From: Piromyces finnis
Taxonomy: Eukaryota > Neocallimastigomycota > Neocallimastigomycetes > Neocallimastigales > Neocallimastigaceae
Length of the DNA stretch: 64,000 nucleotides
Assembly (NCBI GenBank): GCA_002104945.1
Contig: MCFH01000048.1
Location: 372,001-436,000 of the forward strand
Direction of reading: 5' to 3'
Each line of letters opens with the position of its first letter. Positions within the stretch are counted from its first letter, which is position 1. Below are positions 32,830-44,590 of the stretch, piece after piece. Made by a program: the position numbers and the translations under genes. Under the pieces are notes generated by a model. That model ran no database searches. It saw only the letters and a program-made list of their open reading frames with translations, and was not told the origin of the DNA.

Positions 32830-33600
32830 GAACCCTATAAATATGTTGACTTAACGTGAAAGTCACGTTTCTCGAGTTTCACATAAAGGCCATTATCGAT
32901 GAGGAGTTGAAGTATGTTTTCAGCATATTTGATATGCTCTTCAATATTATTTAAGTAAATAATTATATCATCTAAATAGACTTGAGCATAAGAATCTATA
33001 ATGTCTGAAAGCACATCACGTATGAATCTTTGGAAGACCGAAAGGCATTACAAGATATTCATAATGTCCAAGCGGAGTTCGGAAAGCAGTTAAATATTTA
33101 TGGCCTTCCCTAACACGAACTAAGTTAAAGGCTGATTTAAGATCAAGCCTAGTGAAGATCAAAGCACTTTTGAATGATTCAATCAAATCATTAATCTTTG
33201 GAAGAGGATAACCGTTCCTGATAGTAACTGCATTCAAATGGCGGTAGTCCACACATTATCGAAGTGATACGTCATGTTTTTTCACGAACAAGACAGGAGC
33301 ACCGGCTGATGACTTAAACTTTCGGATAAAACCATTTTCAAGGTTTTCATTAATATATTTTTTTAATACTTCTAATTCGACAACCATTAATGGATATATG
33401 TGACCAAAGTTTAATTGACTATATTGGTATTAAGGCAATCGAAATATCATAAGCTCGATGAGGCTGAAGTTTGTCAGCTTCCGCCTTTTCGAACACCTTC
33501 GTTAACTTAAAGTAATATCTCTTTATAATATCTTCTTTGGCTTCGGCTTTACTGGCAGATATATCCTAGACCCTCCATCTATGATAGTTCTCATTTCTAT

Positions 33601-34801
33601 CATAGAGTTACACCAGTTATAATTGTGATCTTGAATTTCTTCTGCGATTATCATTATAAATATTATAAACCATTGTAACTGTATCATTATTTGATTTAAA
33701 AACGAATTTATTACCTCTACATGACTTGCAATGATCATTAGAATAATAATCCAAGAAATATATTTTGTTTTTTTTAAAATTAATAAGATTTATGAATTGC
33801 AAGCCATTCCCTTCCTGGAATTCCATAAATTCTGTGAATTTGAAGATTATCAATAAAAAATTTGTAATCCTCAACATGATCCATTAATGAGCTTCAATGG
33901 GGCAGTAACATATCTAATAGCCATGTTTTTACTATTGGGAAGCTGGATATTTATGGGAGAGGTAAGACCTTAAGTTAGTATTTTTTTGTTGGTAGCAAAG
34001 ATTCAGCAGAGTAAATTAAAATATTACATTTGATGATTTTTTTCCTTTATTTGAATAGTGAAAACAGTTGTCATTGAGGTTTTGCTATTAGGAGTGTAAG
34101 TTGATAAAATTTCACTCTTAGCCTTTCCCTTTCTTTGAACAATGTGAACTTATTTTTTACTTTAGTTAAATCGTGCTTCTTCCTTCCAAAATATTTATGA
34201 TATTTTCCATGAATTTTACTTGGTTTATGTCTGATGTAACTTTCTAAGTAGCATTTCTTATCGATCTCTATGATAGCATTGGTAGCCTCAAACAAGATGC
34301 TTGGTTTTTCAATCTTGTTATACTCTTCGCAGACTCGGTCTAGTAGGCCTTTTCCAATAATATTGATGAACACTTCGTCTTGCCATCCTATCCTACTTGT
34401 GATGCGGCGGAATTCAATAGTGTAGTCAGTTACTTTACCCATCTGTTACTGTTTCAACTTCCATAACTTTTCCATAAAAACATATTTTTCTTTTCTACTA
34501 TCCCTTATATCAAAGTTCCTTAAAAGTAGTTCCTTAAAGTTATCATAGCTTAAATTCTTCAGAGTTCCATCGGCTAATAGAGATAGCCCCCATTTACTAG
34601 TGGTTCCATAACTTGTTTATGATGAAAGAAATAAGTTAGGCGCGTCTTGAGTTCATGATTCTTTTGCAAGAATCCCAATAGGCGAGAGGAATGCTGGTAG
34701 AATATCAGTTAGGGTAGCTATTAATTTGGAAATTTCAACAGTTGCATTATTGCTCTTTGGAGTATTTTCTTGAATATCTTGACTATTACTACTAAACTCC
34801 A
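33601..34801 (-). pseudogene. gypsy E gag and protease remnant
   Basis: Gag starts at ATG 34799-34801 (MEFSSNSQDIQENTP). The N-terminal half is broken by stops and shifts. 34071-34442 is open: KVTDYTIEFRRITSRIGWQDE, GLLDRVCEEYNKIEKP, the retrotransposon Gag capsid core. From 34070 to about 33610 a decayed protease-like part can be read in mixed frames (IHRIYGIPGREWLAIH). No intact zinc knuckle is seen. Continues into the RT frame at 33600. Confidence 0.75.
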
Positions 34802-34949
34802 TATTATCTATATTATAAATTTTAAAAATAAAATAAGATCAGTGTAGAATAAAATATTATTAATATTATTATATTTATGTTACTAATACTGTAGTACTGT
34901 AGGATATCTTAATTGTAAAATTGTTGATGATGTTTTATAATAATACATC

Positions 34950-34988
<39 letters not shown>

Positions 34989-35245
34989 TTGGAAAACATA
35001 ACTTTATATATATTTACAATAGTATTTAATTAATTGGATAAAAATATTTTTTTATTTGATTAGTAATAGTTTTTTTTTACAATACTAAAATATTTTATAT
35101 ATATTAATATTATATTATATTTATTTATTTTTATAAAATTTATATTGTGAATTGAATCTTTAATATTAATGAATAATAATTATTAAATAACTTGATGTAT
35201 GCATAGTTATTATTGTAATTATTATTATTATATTTTTTTTATAAT
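34802..35245. other. non-coding AT-rich stretch with TTA microsatellite
   Basis: About 13 units of TTA at 34949-34988. The region lies where the 5' UTR/LTR of gypsy E would be, but no TG...CA ends were recognised. No gene. Confidence 0.5.
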
Positions 35246-35505
35246 TGTGAAATAAATTTAATTAATAATTTTATTAATAAAGTTAACAAAGAGAAAAAGT
35301 TACATTGTAAGTTTACAATTATATAATAAGATGTGAGGTCATGTGATAATAGAAAATAAAATAAATAAAAAACAATTATCTCTAAAATACGAAGACATTA
35401 CGTTTACAACACCTTTAATACATGTTTACATTTTTATAAGTTAGTCACGTGTATTCATAAATATATGATATAAAAAATAAAATTATGTGTTCATAAATGT
35501 TCACA
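35246..35505 (-). mobile_element. copia LTR (3' LTR of a truncated copia, copia D)
   Basis: 260 bp, reading TGTGAACATT... to ...TTTCACA on the minus strand. Nearly the same as the two LTRs of copia C (56234-56503, 60226-60490). Directly upstream in element orientation is a polypurine tract TTTGAGGGGGAG (35506-35517), as required for plus-strand priming. Confidence 0.88.
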
Positions 35506-35612
35506 CTCCCCCTCAAATTAGATTTTCTTTATGAATATCTTATTTGTATATTCAAACATTCTTGGAACAGGTAGATCTTTAGTTAGAGTCGGCTAGCATT
35601 TCCATGGTGTTT
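35506..35612 (-). pseudogene. copia RNase H C terminus (copia D)
   Basis: Minus-strand tail reading MLADSLTKDLPVPRMFEYTN then a stop, the conserved end of copia RNase H (A-D-x-L-T-K-x-L). It is followed by the polypurine tract and LTR. The rest of this element is missing, cut near 35612. Confidence 0.85.
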
Positions 35613-36046
35613 TTATATTCTATTTTAATTTTGTTTTTACTGTAACGCTTCTTAGTTTAATTTTATATTGATTAAGAAGCTTTGTTGATTCAACAGGTTT
35701 ACACCCAAAAAAAAATAATTTATTTAAAAAAATATATATTTTGTTGATTTTATTTTTTCAAAAGAAAAATTTTATTTTTTTTTTAATTTTACATCTATTT
35801 ATATTTTTTTCAATATTTAAACAATCCAATCAAAAAAATATAATTCTAAATCTTTAATTTGATTTGATTAAATAATTTAATTAATAAAATCTAAGAAAAA
35901 TAATGAAACATTAATTATATAAAACAATTACTAATTAATTTTGTTGGAAACAGTATGAATCAAACCTATGATAGTTTGATTCAGTCTTAGTACTTTACAA
36001 CTAGGACAAATTTCTAAATTTAATAATAAACAGATTCGTTACATTT
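35613..36046. other. non-coding AT-rich stretch with two hairpins
   Basis: Inverted repeats CTTCTTA/TAAGAAG (35648-35683) and GAATCAAAC/GTTTGATTC (35955-35980). No gene seen. Confidence 0.5.
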
Positions 36047-36828
36047 TGTAAAATATTGTATTAATAGAATAATGTATTTAATACGTATTTAAAAACAATG
36101 TATAATGTATTGGATTAATATACCATAAAATTTTATAAAATTTATATCGCAATACATTAACATAAATCTATGTGAAATTTTAATTTATGATAAGATAAAG
36201 TTTTTGATGATAAAATAAAATTTTAAATTAAATAATTTTTAACCAATAAATATTTTAGATAATAAAAAATTTTTTCATAAACTAAGCCTCAAAATTAGAA
36301 ATAAATAAATTAAATATATGTTTGAAATATAATCAACCATATAGTAAATAAATCAAAACTTTATTTTTAAGTTTAGAAAATTCGTTAGTAAATAAAGTAA
36401 ATTTAAATAGTTTAATATAAATAATTTCTTTTAATAAATGTATAAATGTAAACAATGTAAAATTATAATATTAAAACATGTATATTAGAATTTATTCAAT
36501 TTATTTAAAAAGTATAAATAAAGAAAATTTTCCAACTATTGAAACGATAGTTGGAAAATCGTATAGGTTAATTTTGTTTAGATAAATTAACATTAGTTTA
36601 TAGTTAGTTTAGTTTTTTTTTAAATAATAAAAATTATTTATTGATTACCTAGTGAGAACTCTGGTAAAATAATCTTCACGTTAAAGTAGTCAACGATTGT
36701 TATAGTTTAGTTTAGTTTAAATAATTTAATAAAGAAATAAAGTGTAATAATTAAAAATAGTTTATAGTTTAATTGAGTTTAGTTAATAAAGTGTATACAA
36801 ATCTGAACTTAGTTTAGCTTATTTTACA
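36047..36828 (-). mobile_element. solo LTR, 782 bp, TSD CATTT
   Basis: Plus-strand ends TGTAAAATATTGTATT and AGCTTATTTTACA, flanked by CATTT at 36042-36046 and 36829-36833. Reverse orientation relative to 17229-18008, with which it shares most of its length. Confidence 0.93.
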
Positions 36829-37745
36829 CATTTACAATATTGTTGATTATGAAATGGTAATGTAAGTTTGTCACGAATACTAGTGAAATTTGCAATTTCA
36901 AGATCACTTGAAATTGTGAAATTTCTTATAAAATTTCAAAATCAATAATATTTTATTTTCAAATAAATTATAAAATTATATTAAGAAATATTTAAAAAAT
37001 TTAGAAAAGGTTAAGATATGACCTTAACCCTTAATATTTTTTATAATAAATAACTTTAACCCTTATTGTCATAACTTAATAACGAAAAAACAATCGTAAC
37101 TTGACAACGAATGGCAATTTTGGATAATTGTGTTTTGGGAAATTGTGGGTTCTTAGAAAGCCACGCTCGAAATAAACAACATATCTTAAAATCAGGTCAA
37201 TATCTCTGCTGGTTCACGAGATATTCCAATTTAAAGATATTTTGTTAGTAATGATTAAAGTAATGATTAATTGTTTATTCAGAGAATGATCACCCCTGAT
37301 GTATCAAACATAAATCATTCACTCAAAGGATGAAAATTATTGCTTTAATTAAATTAAAATTATTTTCCGGAACTAATTAACTTTATTTTATAATAATTAT
37401 TTCAATAACATAACTTATAATCTTTGAATTAGAAGATTATAATTATTAATATTATAATACAATGAATTATATTATAATTAAGAAATAATTAATATTATAA
37501 GTATTATAAACAATAGTTATTTTTAATAATTAGCAATAAGTCTTAAGTTTAGTTGTAGTATTATTATAAAATATATTATGAATATAATCATGTATTGAAA
37601 AGTTAATTTATTATTAAATATAAAGTTACAGATAGTATAAATAGTTTAGAATATTTTATAAATTTAATTCTTCGTAAAGACTATTACTTATTACATTAAT
37701 ACTTTACTATTAAATAATCTTATTATTATATTTTATTAATATATT
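36829..37745. other. non-coding stretch, unrecognised
   Basis: Begins with nested inverted repeats: AATTTCAAG/CTTGAAATT near 36895-36920 inside a larger near-perfect pair (ATATTGTTGA near 36837 and TCAATAATAT near 36940). A less AT-rich piece at 37130-37330 (GGTTCACGAGATATT, GATCACCCCTGATG) has no ORF. I do not recognise it. Confidence 0.4.
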
Positions 37746-38533
37746 TGTAAAAGTATAAAATTTAAAACAGATTTCATACTTAAAACAAAACAATTTTTAT
37801 TAACACAAAAATAAAAAAATAAAACATTAAATTTTTATTTTAAGAAAACATTTTATTTAAACTCTTAAAAATATTATTAGCTATATAATAGTTAATAATT
37901 AAAAAATTGAAAATAACAATTACATCGATTTAACAAATAAAAATTACATGTATTTATATTTTTTCATAATTATATTCTAATATATTATTCTATTTAAATA
38001 AACATATATTTAATATAAAATAAACAAAACTAATTTAATTAAATAATAAAATAACAGAACTAAACTAAACTAATTCATTATACTTTTAATTCAATTTGAG
38101 TAAACTCAAAATTGAATAAAGCCCATGTATTTTCTATAAATTAATTTAATATTATCAATACTATTCTTAATATATTTCCTATTGAAATATAAATAAATCT
38201 ATTTTTAAAACTAAGTTAAAATTATTAAACTATTCTAAATTTAAATAAAAAAGTATAATCTATTCTAAAATTAAATAAAAAGTATTTGAAAAATATTTTA
38301 ATTATTTAAAATATTTGAAATATTTAAATTTAATTAAAATTCTTTTATTCCTTAAACTTAAATATTTATCTTAATTTAAATTTAACGGAATTATTATAAA
38401 ATAATTTATTATTAAATTATTCCATAAAATTTACTCAAAAATTTTATAATCAGTTTTACTAAATATTAATTTATTATTTAATAATTAATAATTAATTATT
38501 AAATAATCTAAAGATATATATTATATCTTTACA
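37746..38533 (+). repeat. 5' LTR of the non-coding element, 788 bp
   Basis: TGTAAAAGTATAAAATTT to ATATCTTTACA, with the 3' palindrome AAAGATATA-TAT-TATATCTTT. Confidence 0.92.
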
Positions 38534-38566
38534 ATCTCGCCCTTTAAGTCGAGCTCCTGCGAGATT
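38534..38566. promoter_or_regulatory. GC-richer hairpin right after the 5' LTR (possible primer site)
   Basis: ATCTCGC (38534-38540) pairs with GCGAGAT (38559-38565); the loop holds GAGCTC. The position immediately after the LTR is where a primer-binding site is expected. It does not start with TGG, so ordinary tRNA 3'-end priming is not obvious; internal tRNA or self-priming is possible. Confidence 0.5.
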
Positions 38567-41221
38567 ATTTTCTTGAAGAAATTTAAATAACAAATGGTTA
38601 CTACTTTTTCTAAATCATAACATTGTTAAAAAATATATAAGTATTTAATTTATTTATACTCTTATTATCATTCTTGTTACTTATACATAATTCTAATAAT
38701 TTATCTAAAACTTAATCATCAAGAATCCATTTGTTTTTATATTCAGATTATGGTTATTTATAAATTGTTTTCTATTAACATTTTTATTTAAGTATTCAAA
38801 ACAAAACATTTACTTAAGTTTCAAATTTTTATTTATTCAATTCTTCTTGATCATCATGACTTTTATAATCTTCTTATGCATGATTAAAATTCTATTTTAC
38901 AATTTTAATACTTTTTATTAATACTTATAATAATCTGTTCAACTTTCTTTGATTTATTAGCTGAAGAAATTTCAATATTAAATTTTAAATTAAATCCATA
39001 GTTTGTATAAAATTGAAATTGATTGATTGATTACAATAAAATATTATAAGTAGATTCCAATATAACAATCAATTCGATTTTATTAACCAACGGAGATATT
39101 GGAACAATATCTCGTTCACCCTCTCATTTAAATGAAAAGTCTGTGATAAAATTTATATTAAATATATCAAACAGACAATTCTAAAATTATAAAGAAAATA
39201 GCATTAAAAGAGTATTAAATGTTTTTTATTATTGTACAAGCTTTAAACCAAGTGGAACTTATTTTTTTTAAAGGTTATTATTAAGCAAATAAATATAACA
39301 AAATTCTTAGTAATAAAATATTTGTAAAAAAATTAACATTCATTAATAATAATGGAAAAACATCATTCAATAATTATATTAACTATACCACTATTTTTTT
39401 TTAATCTTATTATTAAATAAACAAAAGTGGTATCAAGTCATCAAGTAAATACTATAATTTAATTAACAAATTTATCATTTTTAGACGTTTTTAAAATACT
39501 TTTAGCATATTTATAATTCTCTTTTATTTTATAATTTATCAATATATGGTATTATAAAATTATTTCTTTTTTAAAAATTTAACAATGAATTCATAAATTT
39601 AAATATCATCAATAAAACATCACAGAATTGATATAAACATATACATAATGTTGTACTAAATATTATTAATTATAAAGTAATTAAAATACTTCATCAAAAG
39701 CATCACTTAAAATATTAAAATAGAGCTGATACATTTTTGAATAAAAGGTATGATAATAAATTAAAAATGCCATATAAAGATTAAAGCAATTTTAAATTCA
39801 TCACTTTATTTAATTCTTACTAAGCTATTGATATATTTAAATTTAGTTTAAAAACATATTTTACTCCATTTATCTTATTTATTGATTAAAGGAATATATG
39901 AATTTCAATAATTATATCATTTAATTTCCTACAATCAATATATAGTAATTATAGTTATCAATCTCATTATACTTCCATTAAAAAGAATTGTATAAAGATT
40001 AAAATCTTTTTTTTTCCTTTATAAAGTTCGTTTTATTAAGTACATAAAAACTATTCATTTATTAAAAACTCTTATAATTATTATACATATTACATTAATT
40101 TATATTTGTTTTATTCATTATATTTATTACATTTATCATATTTATTAACTTATTATATTTATTAATTTATTCTATTTATTACATTTATCATATTTATTAA
40201 CTTATTCTATTTATTACTTTATTCTATTTATTACATTTTATTATATTTTTTTTTCATTTGTTGTATTTATTAATTCTATTTTTTTTTAATTATTATTAAT
40301 ACTAACTATTATACTATCAAGTTGTTACTATTACTAAAACTATTCCTCATTAATTTCTATTATAGCTATTTCTAATTCTACAATACTAATACATTACAAT
40401 CATATTTATTTTTTAAATTACATTTACTATAATTAAAATTATTTAGATAACATTATTTTCCATAGGACGAATGTACTTAACATTTTGTTATAATCCTCCA
40501 CAATTCAGTAATTCATTAAGTTTCTTTTTAAAACATTGGAATTTTCAAATTTATTATTTCATTACTGAATTGTTCTTCTTTCTTGTTTCTTTTTATTTTC
40601 ATTTTATTCTTTATAAAATCCAGATAAATGAAATTAAGAACAGATCCAGAATAGATTAATTTTCTAGCTCTGATTTCACTACCATCATATTATTAAGAAT
40701 AAAAAATATTACACTCATTTCTTATTATATATTTATTTAACTTAATAATTATTCAATCAAAACTACTATATTAATTTATTCAAGTTATTTGAATCTTTTA
40801 AATATAAAACTTACTTCTTAATAAAAATATAAACTTATTAACTAGATATACAATAACTTCTTTATAAAAAATTCTTTATTTAATTAATTTATTTTAATTT
40901 ATTAAATATAAAAAACATAATTTATTTAACAACTAAATTTGTAAAGCCTCCTCATATTGAATTCAAATTATTTTAATTATTTATTCTTAATCATTTGTTT
41001 AATAAATTATTTAATAAACTATTACAATCAAATTATCTTAATTTACTAAATATAAAAATAATTTTTTTTTTTAATAAATGTATAACTTTTTAAATAACTA
41101 AATTTGTATTGACTTTTGTTGATAAATTCAAATCAAATTAAAAATGCTTTAAATTTATATTCTAATTATTAAGAATTTTCTATTTAGTCAAATATTCAGT
41201 TATATAAAATACACCTTTATA

Positions 41222-42735
41222 TAAAAGAAGTCGACCTGACTCCATCATATCAACTGGTGTTAGCGAATTCTTTATAAAGTATAAAGTAAGTTATTACAAT
41301 GAAATTAAATTTTTAAGTTCGTTTTCGTATTACTTCAAAATATTTTAATATATTATATAATATATTTCTTAATTGTATTTATCTAATTTAATTAATAATA
41401 TATTATCCTTGAATATATTATATTTATTTAGTTAGTTAATCGAATTTATATTGTATCTTCATATTAAAGAAGTCGACCTGACTCTATCCTTTAAAGAAAA
41501 GGTGTCATCGAATTATTTATTTAGTATAAAATTAAATTATTTTAAAAGTAATTTTAAATATCAAATCATTTTCTAACTTCATTAAATTAAATTATATATT
41601 TCAAATTTTCAAGTTAAATTAATTTATAGTATTTTCAATTTAATTTATTATATACTATTTCCCAAAAAGATGTCGATCTGACTCTGTCCTCTAAAAAGGT
41701 GTCATCGAAATCTTATTATAATAAAGAATAATTTATTTATTTAACTAACTTTACACATTTATTACTTTTACTTTTATTGTAAAATTTTAATTCATTTCTT
41801 AATTTTAATTTATTATATACTATATCTAAAAGATGTCGCTCAGACTCTATCCTATCAAAAGGTGTCGAGCGAGGTCTTTTATGTATATAATAAATTCATT
41901 TCAAATTTACTTATTATATAATCAAATTTTAATTTGTTTTAATTATATATTCAATTTAATTTATTATATACAATATCTAAAGATGTCGCTCAGACTCTAT
42001 CCTATCAAAAGGTGTCGAGCGAGGTCTTTTATAGTATATAATAAATTTATTTCAATAAGATAACTTATTCCTCAACTACTTTTAATTAATAAATATCAAA
42101 ATTTTAATTTTCATATTTCTCAATGTATTTTAAATAAATCTAAAATTATTATATACTACGTCTAAAAGATGTCGCTCAGACTCTATCCTATCAAAAGGTG
42201 TCGAGCGAGGTCTTTTATAATATATAATAAATATATTTCAATAAAATAACTTTTTCCAATAAGTGATATTTACATTTTAATTCACTTATTTCTCAATTTC
42301 ATTTTAATTAATAAATATCAAAATTTTAATTTTCATATTTCTCAATATATTTTAAATAATTCTATAATTATTATATACCATGTTTAAAAGATGTCGCTCA
42401 GACTCTATCCTATCAAACGGTGTCGAGCGAGGTCTTTTAAGTATATAATAAGTTCATTTCAAAATAACAATTAATAATTCATTCAAATAAGTGAAATCAA
42501 CATACTAATTCACTTATTTCTCAATATATTTAAATAATTTTAAAATTTTATTAACTTTTTCTTAATTTTCTTTCTTTTTAAATAAGTTTTAATTTTCTTA
42601 CTTTGCAATTAATTTTTTGATTTAATTTACTCTTTTAATTGTATATATCCAATTTAATTTATAATATACTATGTATAAAAGATGTCGCTCAGACTCTATC
42701 CTATCAAACGGTGTCGAGCGAGTTCTTTTTATAGT
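41222..42735 (+). ncRNA. array of eight related hairpins inside the non-coding LTR element
   Basis: Copies near 41222, 41464, 41663, 41828, 41978, 42164, 42386 and 42677, spaced 150-290 bp. The core GACTCTATCCTATCAAAAGG is followed by TGTC; GAC pairs with GTC and CC with GG. Below it the stem differs but pairs in each copy: TCGA/TCGA, TCGAT/ATCGA, or CGCTC/GAGCG. Then AAAAGA/TCTTTT and an outer TTATTATATAC/GTATATAATAA, which in the last copy becomes TTATAATATAC/GTATATTATAA. Such compensating changes point to a conserved RNA (or cruciform) structure with a conserved loop. No protein is encoded; a short ORF at 41833-42063 only reads across two copies. The function is unknown. Confidence 0.72.
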
Positions 42736-42884
42736 ATATTATAATTAAATTTAATTTTAAAAGAGTTTCATCAATTTAAAAACAAGAGTATTTCATAAAT
42801 ATATTTCTATTAGTATTACAGATAAATTTTATATATAAAGATTTCATTGTTCCATACAGTAGAGTTACACTTATTCCAATTCCA

Positions 42885-43190
42885 ATATAAAAAGGAAAGT
42901 TTCACAGAGTAGAAGTTCCACAAGCAAAGTTCCACGAGATTCGTTCAAAAGAATTCCACGAAGGAAGGATTTCACAAGGTAGTGTTCCACAAGTAGGTAA
43001 AAATTCCACAATTATAGTTCCACAAAGTAGTGTTTCACAAAATTTATTTAGAATTTCACAAAGTAGGGTAACACAAAATTAATGTTACACTGACAGAAGT
43101 TACACCATAAATAGTTCCACAAGGTAGGCTTCTCAAGTAGACAAAAAAAAATTTCCGAAGAGAAAAAATTTCCGAAAAGTTCCAAATTTT
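42885..43190 (+). repeat. irregular array of TTCCACAAG-like motifs
   Basis: About 14 occurrences of TT(C/T)CACAA(G/A) or close variants (for example 42919, 42931, 42989, 43017, 43120), spaced about 10-25 bp. It lies just inside the 3' LTR of the non-coding element. The surroundings are less AT-rich and hold no ORF. Could be binding sites or an RNA packaging region; unproven. Confidence 0.65.
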
Positions 43191-43288
43191 CTACGGTAGC
43201 AATTCCCAATGTTGTAACTTCAGAAAATAAAAATTGTTTTATTATTAAATATAAAACGTGTTTTTTAATAAGAAAAGGTAATTGTTAT

Positions 43289-44076
43289 TGTAAAAGTATA
43301 AAATTTAAAACAGATTTCATACTTAAAACAAAACAATTTTTATTAACACAAAAATAAAAAAATAAAACATTAAATTTTTATTTTAAGAAAACATTTTATT
43401 TAAACTCTTAAAAATATTATTAGCTATATAATAGTTAATAATTAAAAAATTGAAAATAACAATTACATCGATTTAACAAATAAAAATTACATGTATTTAT
43501 ATTTTTTCATAATTATATTCTAATATATTATTCTATTTAAATAAACATATATTTAATATAAAATAAACAAAACTAATTTAATTAAATAATAAAATAACAG
43601 AACTAAACTAAACTAATTCATTATACTTTTAATTCAATTTGAGTAAACTCAAAATTGAATAAAGCCCATGTATTTTCTATAAATTAATTTAATATTATCA
43701 ATACTATTCTTAATATATTTCCTATTGAAATATAAATAAATCTATTTTTAAAACTAAGTTAAAATTATTAAACTATTCTAAATTTAAATAAAAAAGTATA
43801 ATCTATTCTAAAATTAAATAAAAAGTATTTGAAAAATATTTTAATTATTTAAAATATTTGAAATATTTAAATTTAATTAAAATTCTTTTATTCCTTAAAC
43901 TTAAATATTTATCTTAATTTAAATTTAACGGAATTATTATAAAATAATTTATTATTAAATTATTCCATAAAATTTACTCAAAAATTTTATAATCAGTTTT
44001 ACTAAATATTAATTTATTATTTAATAATTAATAATTAATTATTAAATAATCTAAAGATATATATTATATCTTTACA
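43289..44076 (+). repeat. 3' LTR of the non-coding element, 788 bp
   Basis: Same sequence as 37746-38533 by eye, implying a recent insertion or gene conversion. Confidence 0.92.
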
Positions 44077-44234
44077 TATATTATTTAAATAAAATAAAGA
44101 AATTATTTTAATCACAATATATAATTTAAATATTCATTTATAAAACAATTAAGATTATTTTAATAAAACATTTTTTCTAACCTAGTTATCTTTTAATTTT
44201 TTATTTAATTTAATATTTTAATATTAAACTATAA

Positions 44235-44411
44235 GTTTAGTAAAGCTTTTATAACGTTGATATGTTTTAACTTCGTATTTATTTCAGCGCTTTCTATTAT
44301 CTTTTTGCTTGCCTTGTTGTCGGTGAGCAAAGTTATATTTTCATTATAATTAAAAATTTCATCTATCATATTTTTAATCCATAAAATTTTCTTTGTGTTC
44401 ATTGAAGTACT
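44235..44411 (-). pseudogene. copia RNase H fragment
   Basis: Minus-strand frame reading MNTKKILWIKNMIDEIFNYN and TLLTDNKASKKIIESAEI, the copia RNase H part after the A-E-Y-I-A block. Open for about 55 codons but truncated at both ends; the right side is cut by an LTR fragment. Similar to 52061-52312 (VLWIKNILKELFNYKKS). Confidence 0.75.
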
Positions 44412-44590
44412 TGTAAAGTTTTGTAAAACACTAGATTAAGCAAAACTGCTATAACACTTATTTTCTAAAATACACTATTATAAATTTTTATTATATTTAT
44501 TTATTTTCTAAAATACACTATTATAAATTTTTATTATATTTATTTATTTTCTAAAATACACTATTATAAATTTTTATTATATTTATTTAT
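44412..44590 (-). mobile_element. LTR fragment with a 43-bp tandem repeat (three units)
   Basis: TGTAAAGTTTTGTAAAACAC is the reverse of the 3' end of the 32406-32829 element. It continues into three head-to-tail 43-bp units at 44461-44589 (unit starts TTTTCTAAAATACACTATT). The other LTR end is absent. Confidence 0.7.

Larger units (their letters stand above)
31145..33600 (-). pseudogene. gypsy E reverse transcriptase and RNase H, split by two solo LTRs
   Basis: Minus-strand Ty3/gypsy pol. From right: IDGGSRIYLPVKPKP near 33560, HRAYDISIALIP near 33450, AGAPVLFVKK near 33300, then [33 protein letters not shown] and [10 protein letters not shown] (33016-33252). A frameshift follows, then VYLDDIIIYLNN near 32960. 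Solo LTR 32406-32829 interrupts, 42 bp of coding follow, solo LTR 31635-32363 interrupts again, and the frame resumes with KVKSILSWPTPKNLKEL and, after a further shift, FYRKFIKNFAEIMEPLHRL and VESDASDFTLGCILSQ. It ends at 31146 against copy 4; integrase is missing. The order of insertions shows that the gypsy is oldest. Confidence 0.88.
37746..44076 (+). mobile_element. 6.3-kb non-coding LTR element (LARD-like) with apparently identical LTRs
   Basis: 5' LTR 37746-38533 and 3' LTR 43289-44076, 788 bp each and identical as far as I can read. A possible 6-bp duplication TATATT lies at 37740-37745 and 44077-44082. The internal 4,755 bp has no retroelement ORF on either strand, so it is a large retrotransposon derivative that must rely on proteins made elsewhere. 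A purine-rich AAGAAAAGG lies near 43270 before the 3' LTR. The internal region carries the hairpin array and the TTCCACAA array listed separately. Solo LTRs of the same family lie at 58084 and, partly, at 53741, so it has been mobile here. Confidence 0.85.

Noticed and set aside
34949-34988. TTA run as a telomere-like or centromeric repeat
   Set aside because: It is a simple microsatellite of about 13 units in AT-rich DNA, with no higher-order structure.
41833-42063. 76-residue ORF with an internally repeated peptide
   Set aside because: It only reads across two copies of the hairpin repeat; the repeat is conserved as a paired structure, not as protein.
41222-42735. Hammerhead or other known small ribozyme
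   Set aside because: The hammerhead core (CTGATGA and GAAA) is absent on both strands, and the fold is a single long stem with one conserved loop.
41222-42735. CRISPR array
   Set aside because: Copies are about 100 bp and spaced 150-290 bp irregularly, spacers are AT-rich and related, and the context is a eukaryotic LTR element without cas genes.
37746-44076. Two unrelated solo LTRs instead of one element
   Set aside because: The two LTRs look identical, have the same orientation, and the outer flanks share TATATT, which fits a single insertion; the AT-rich flank makes the duplication weak evidence on its own.
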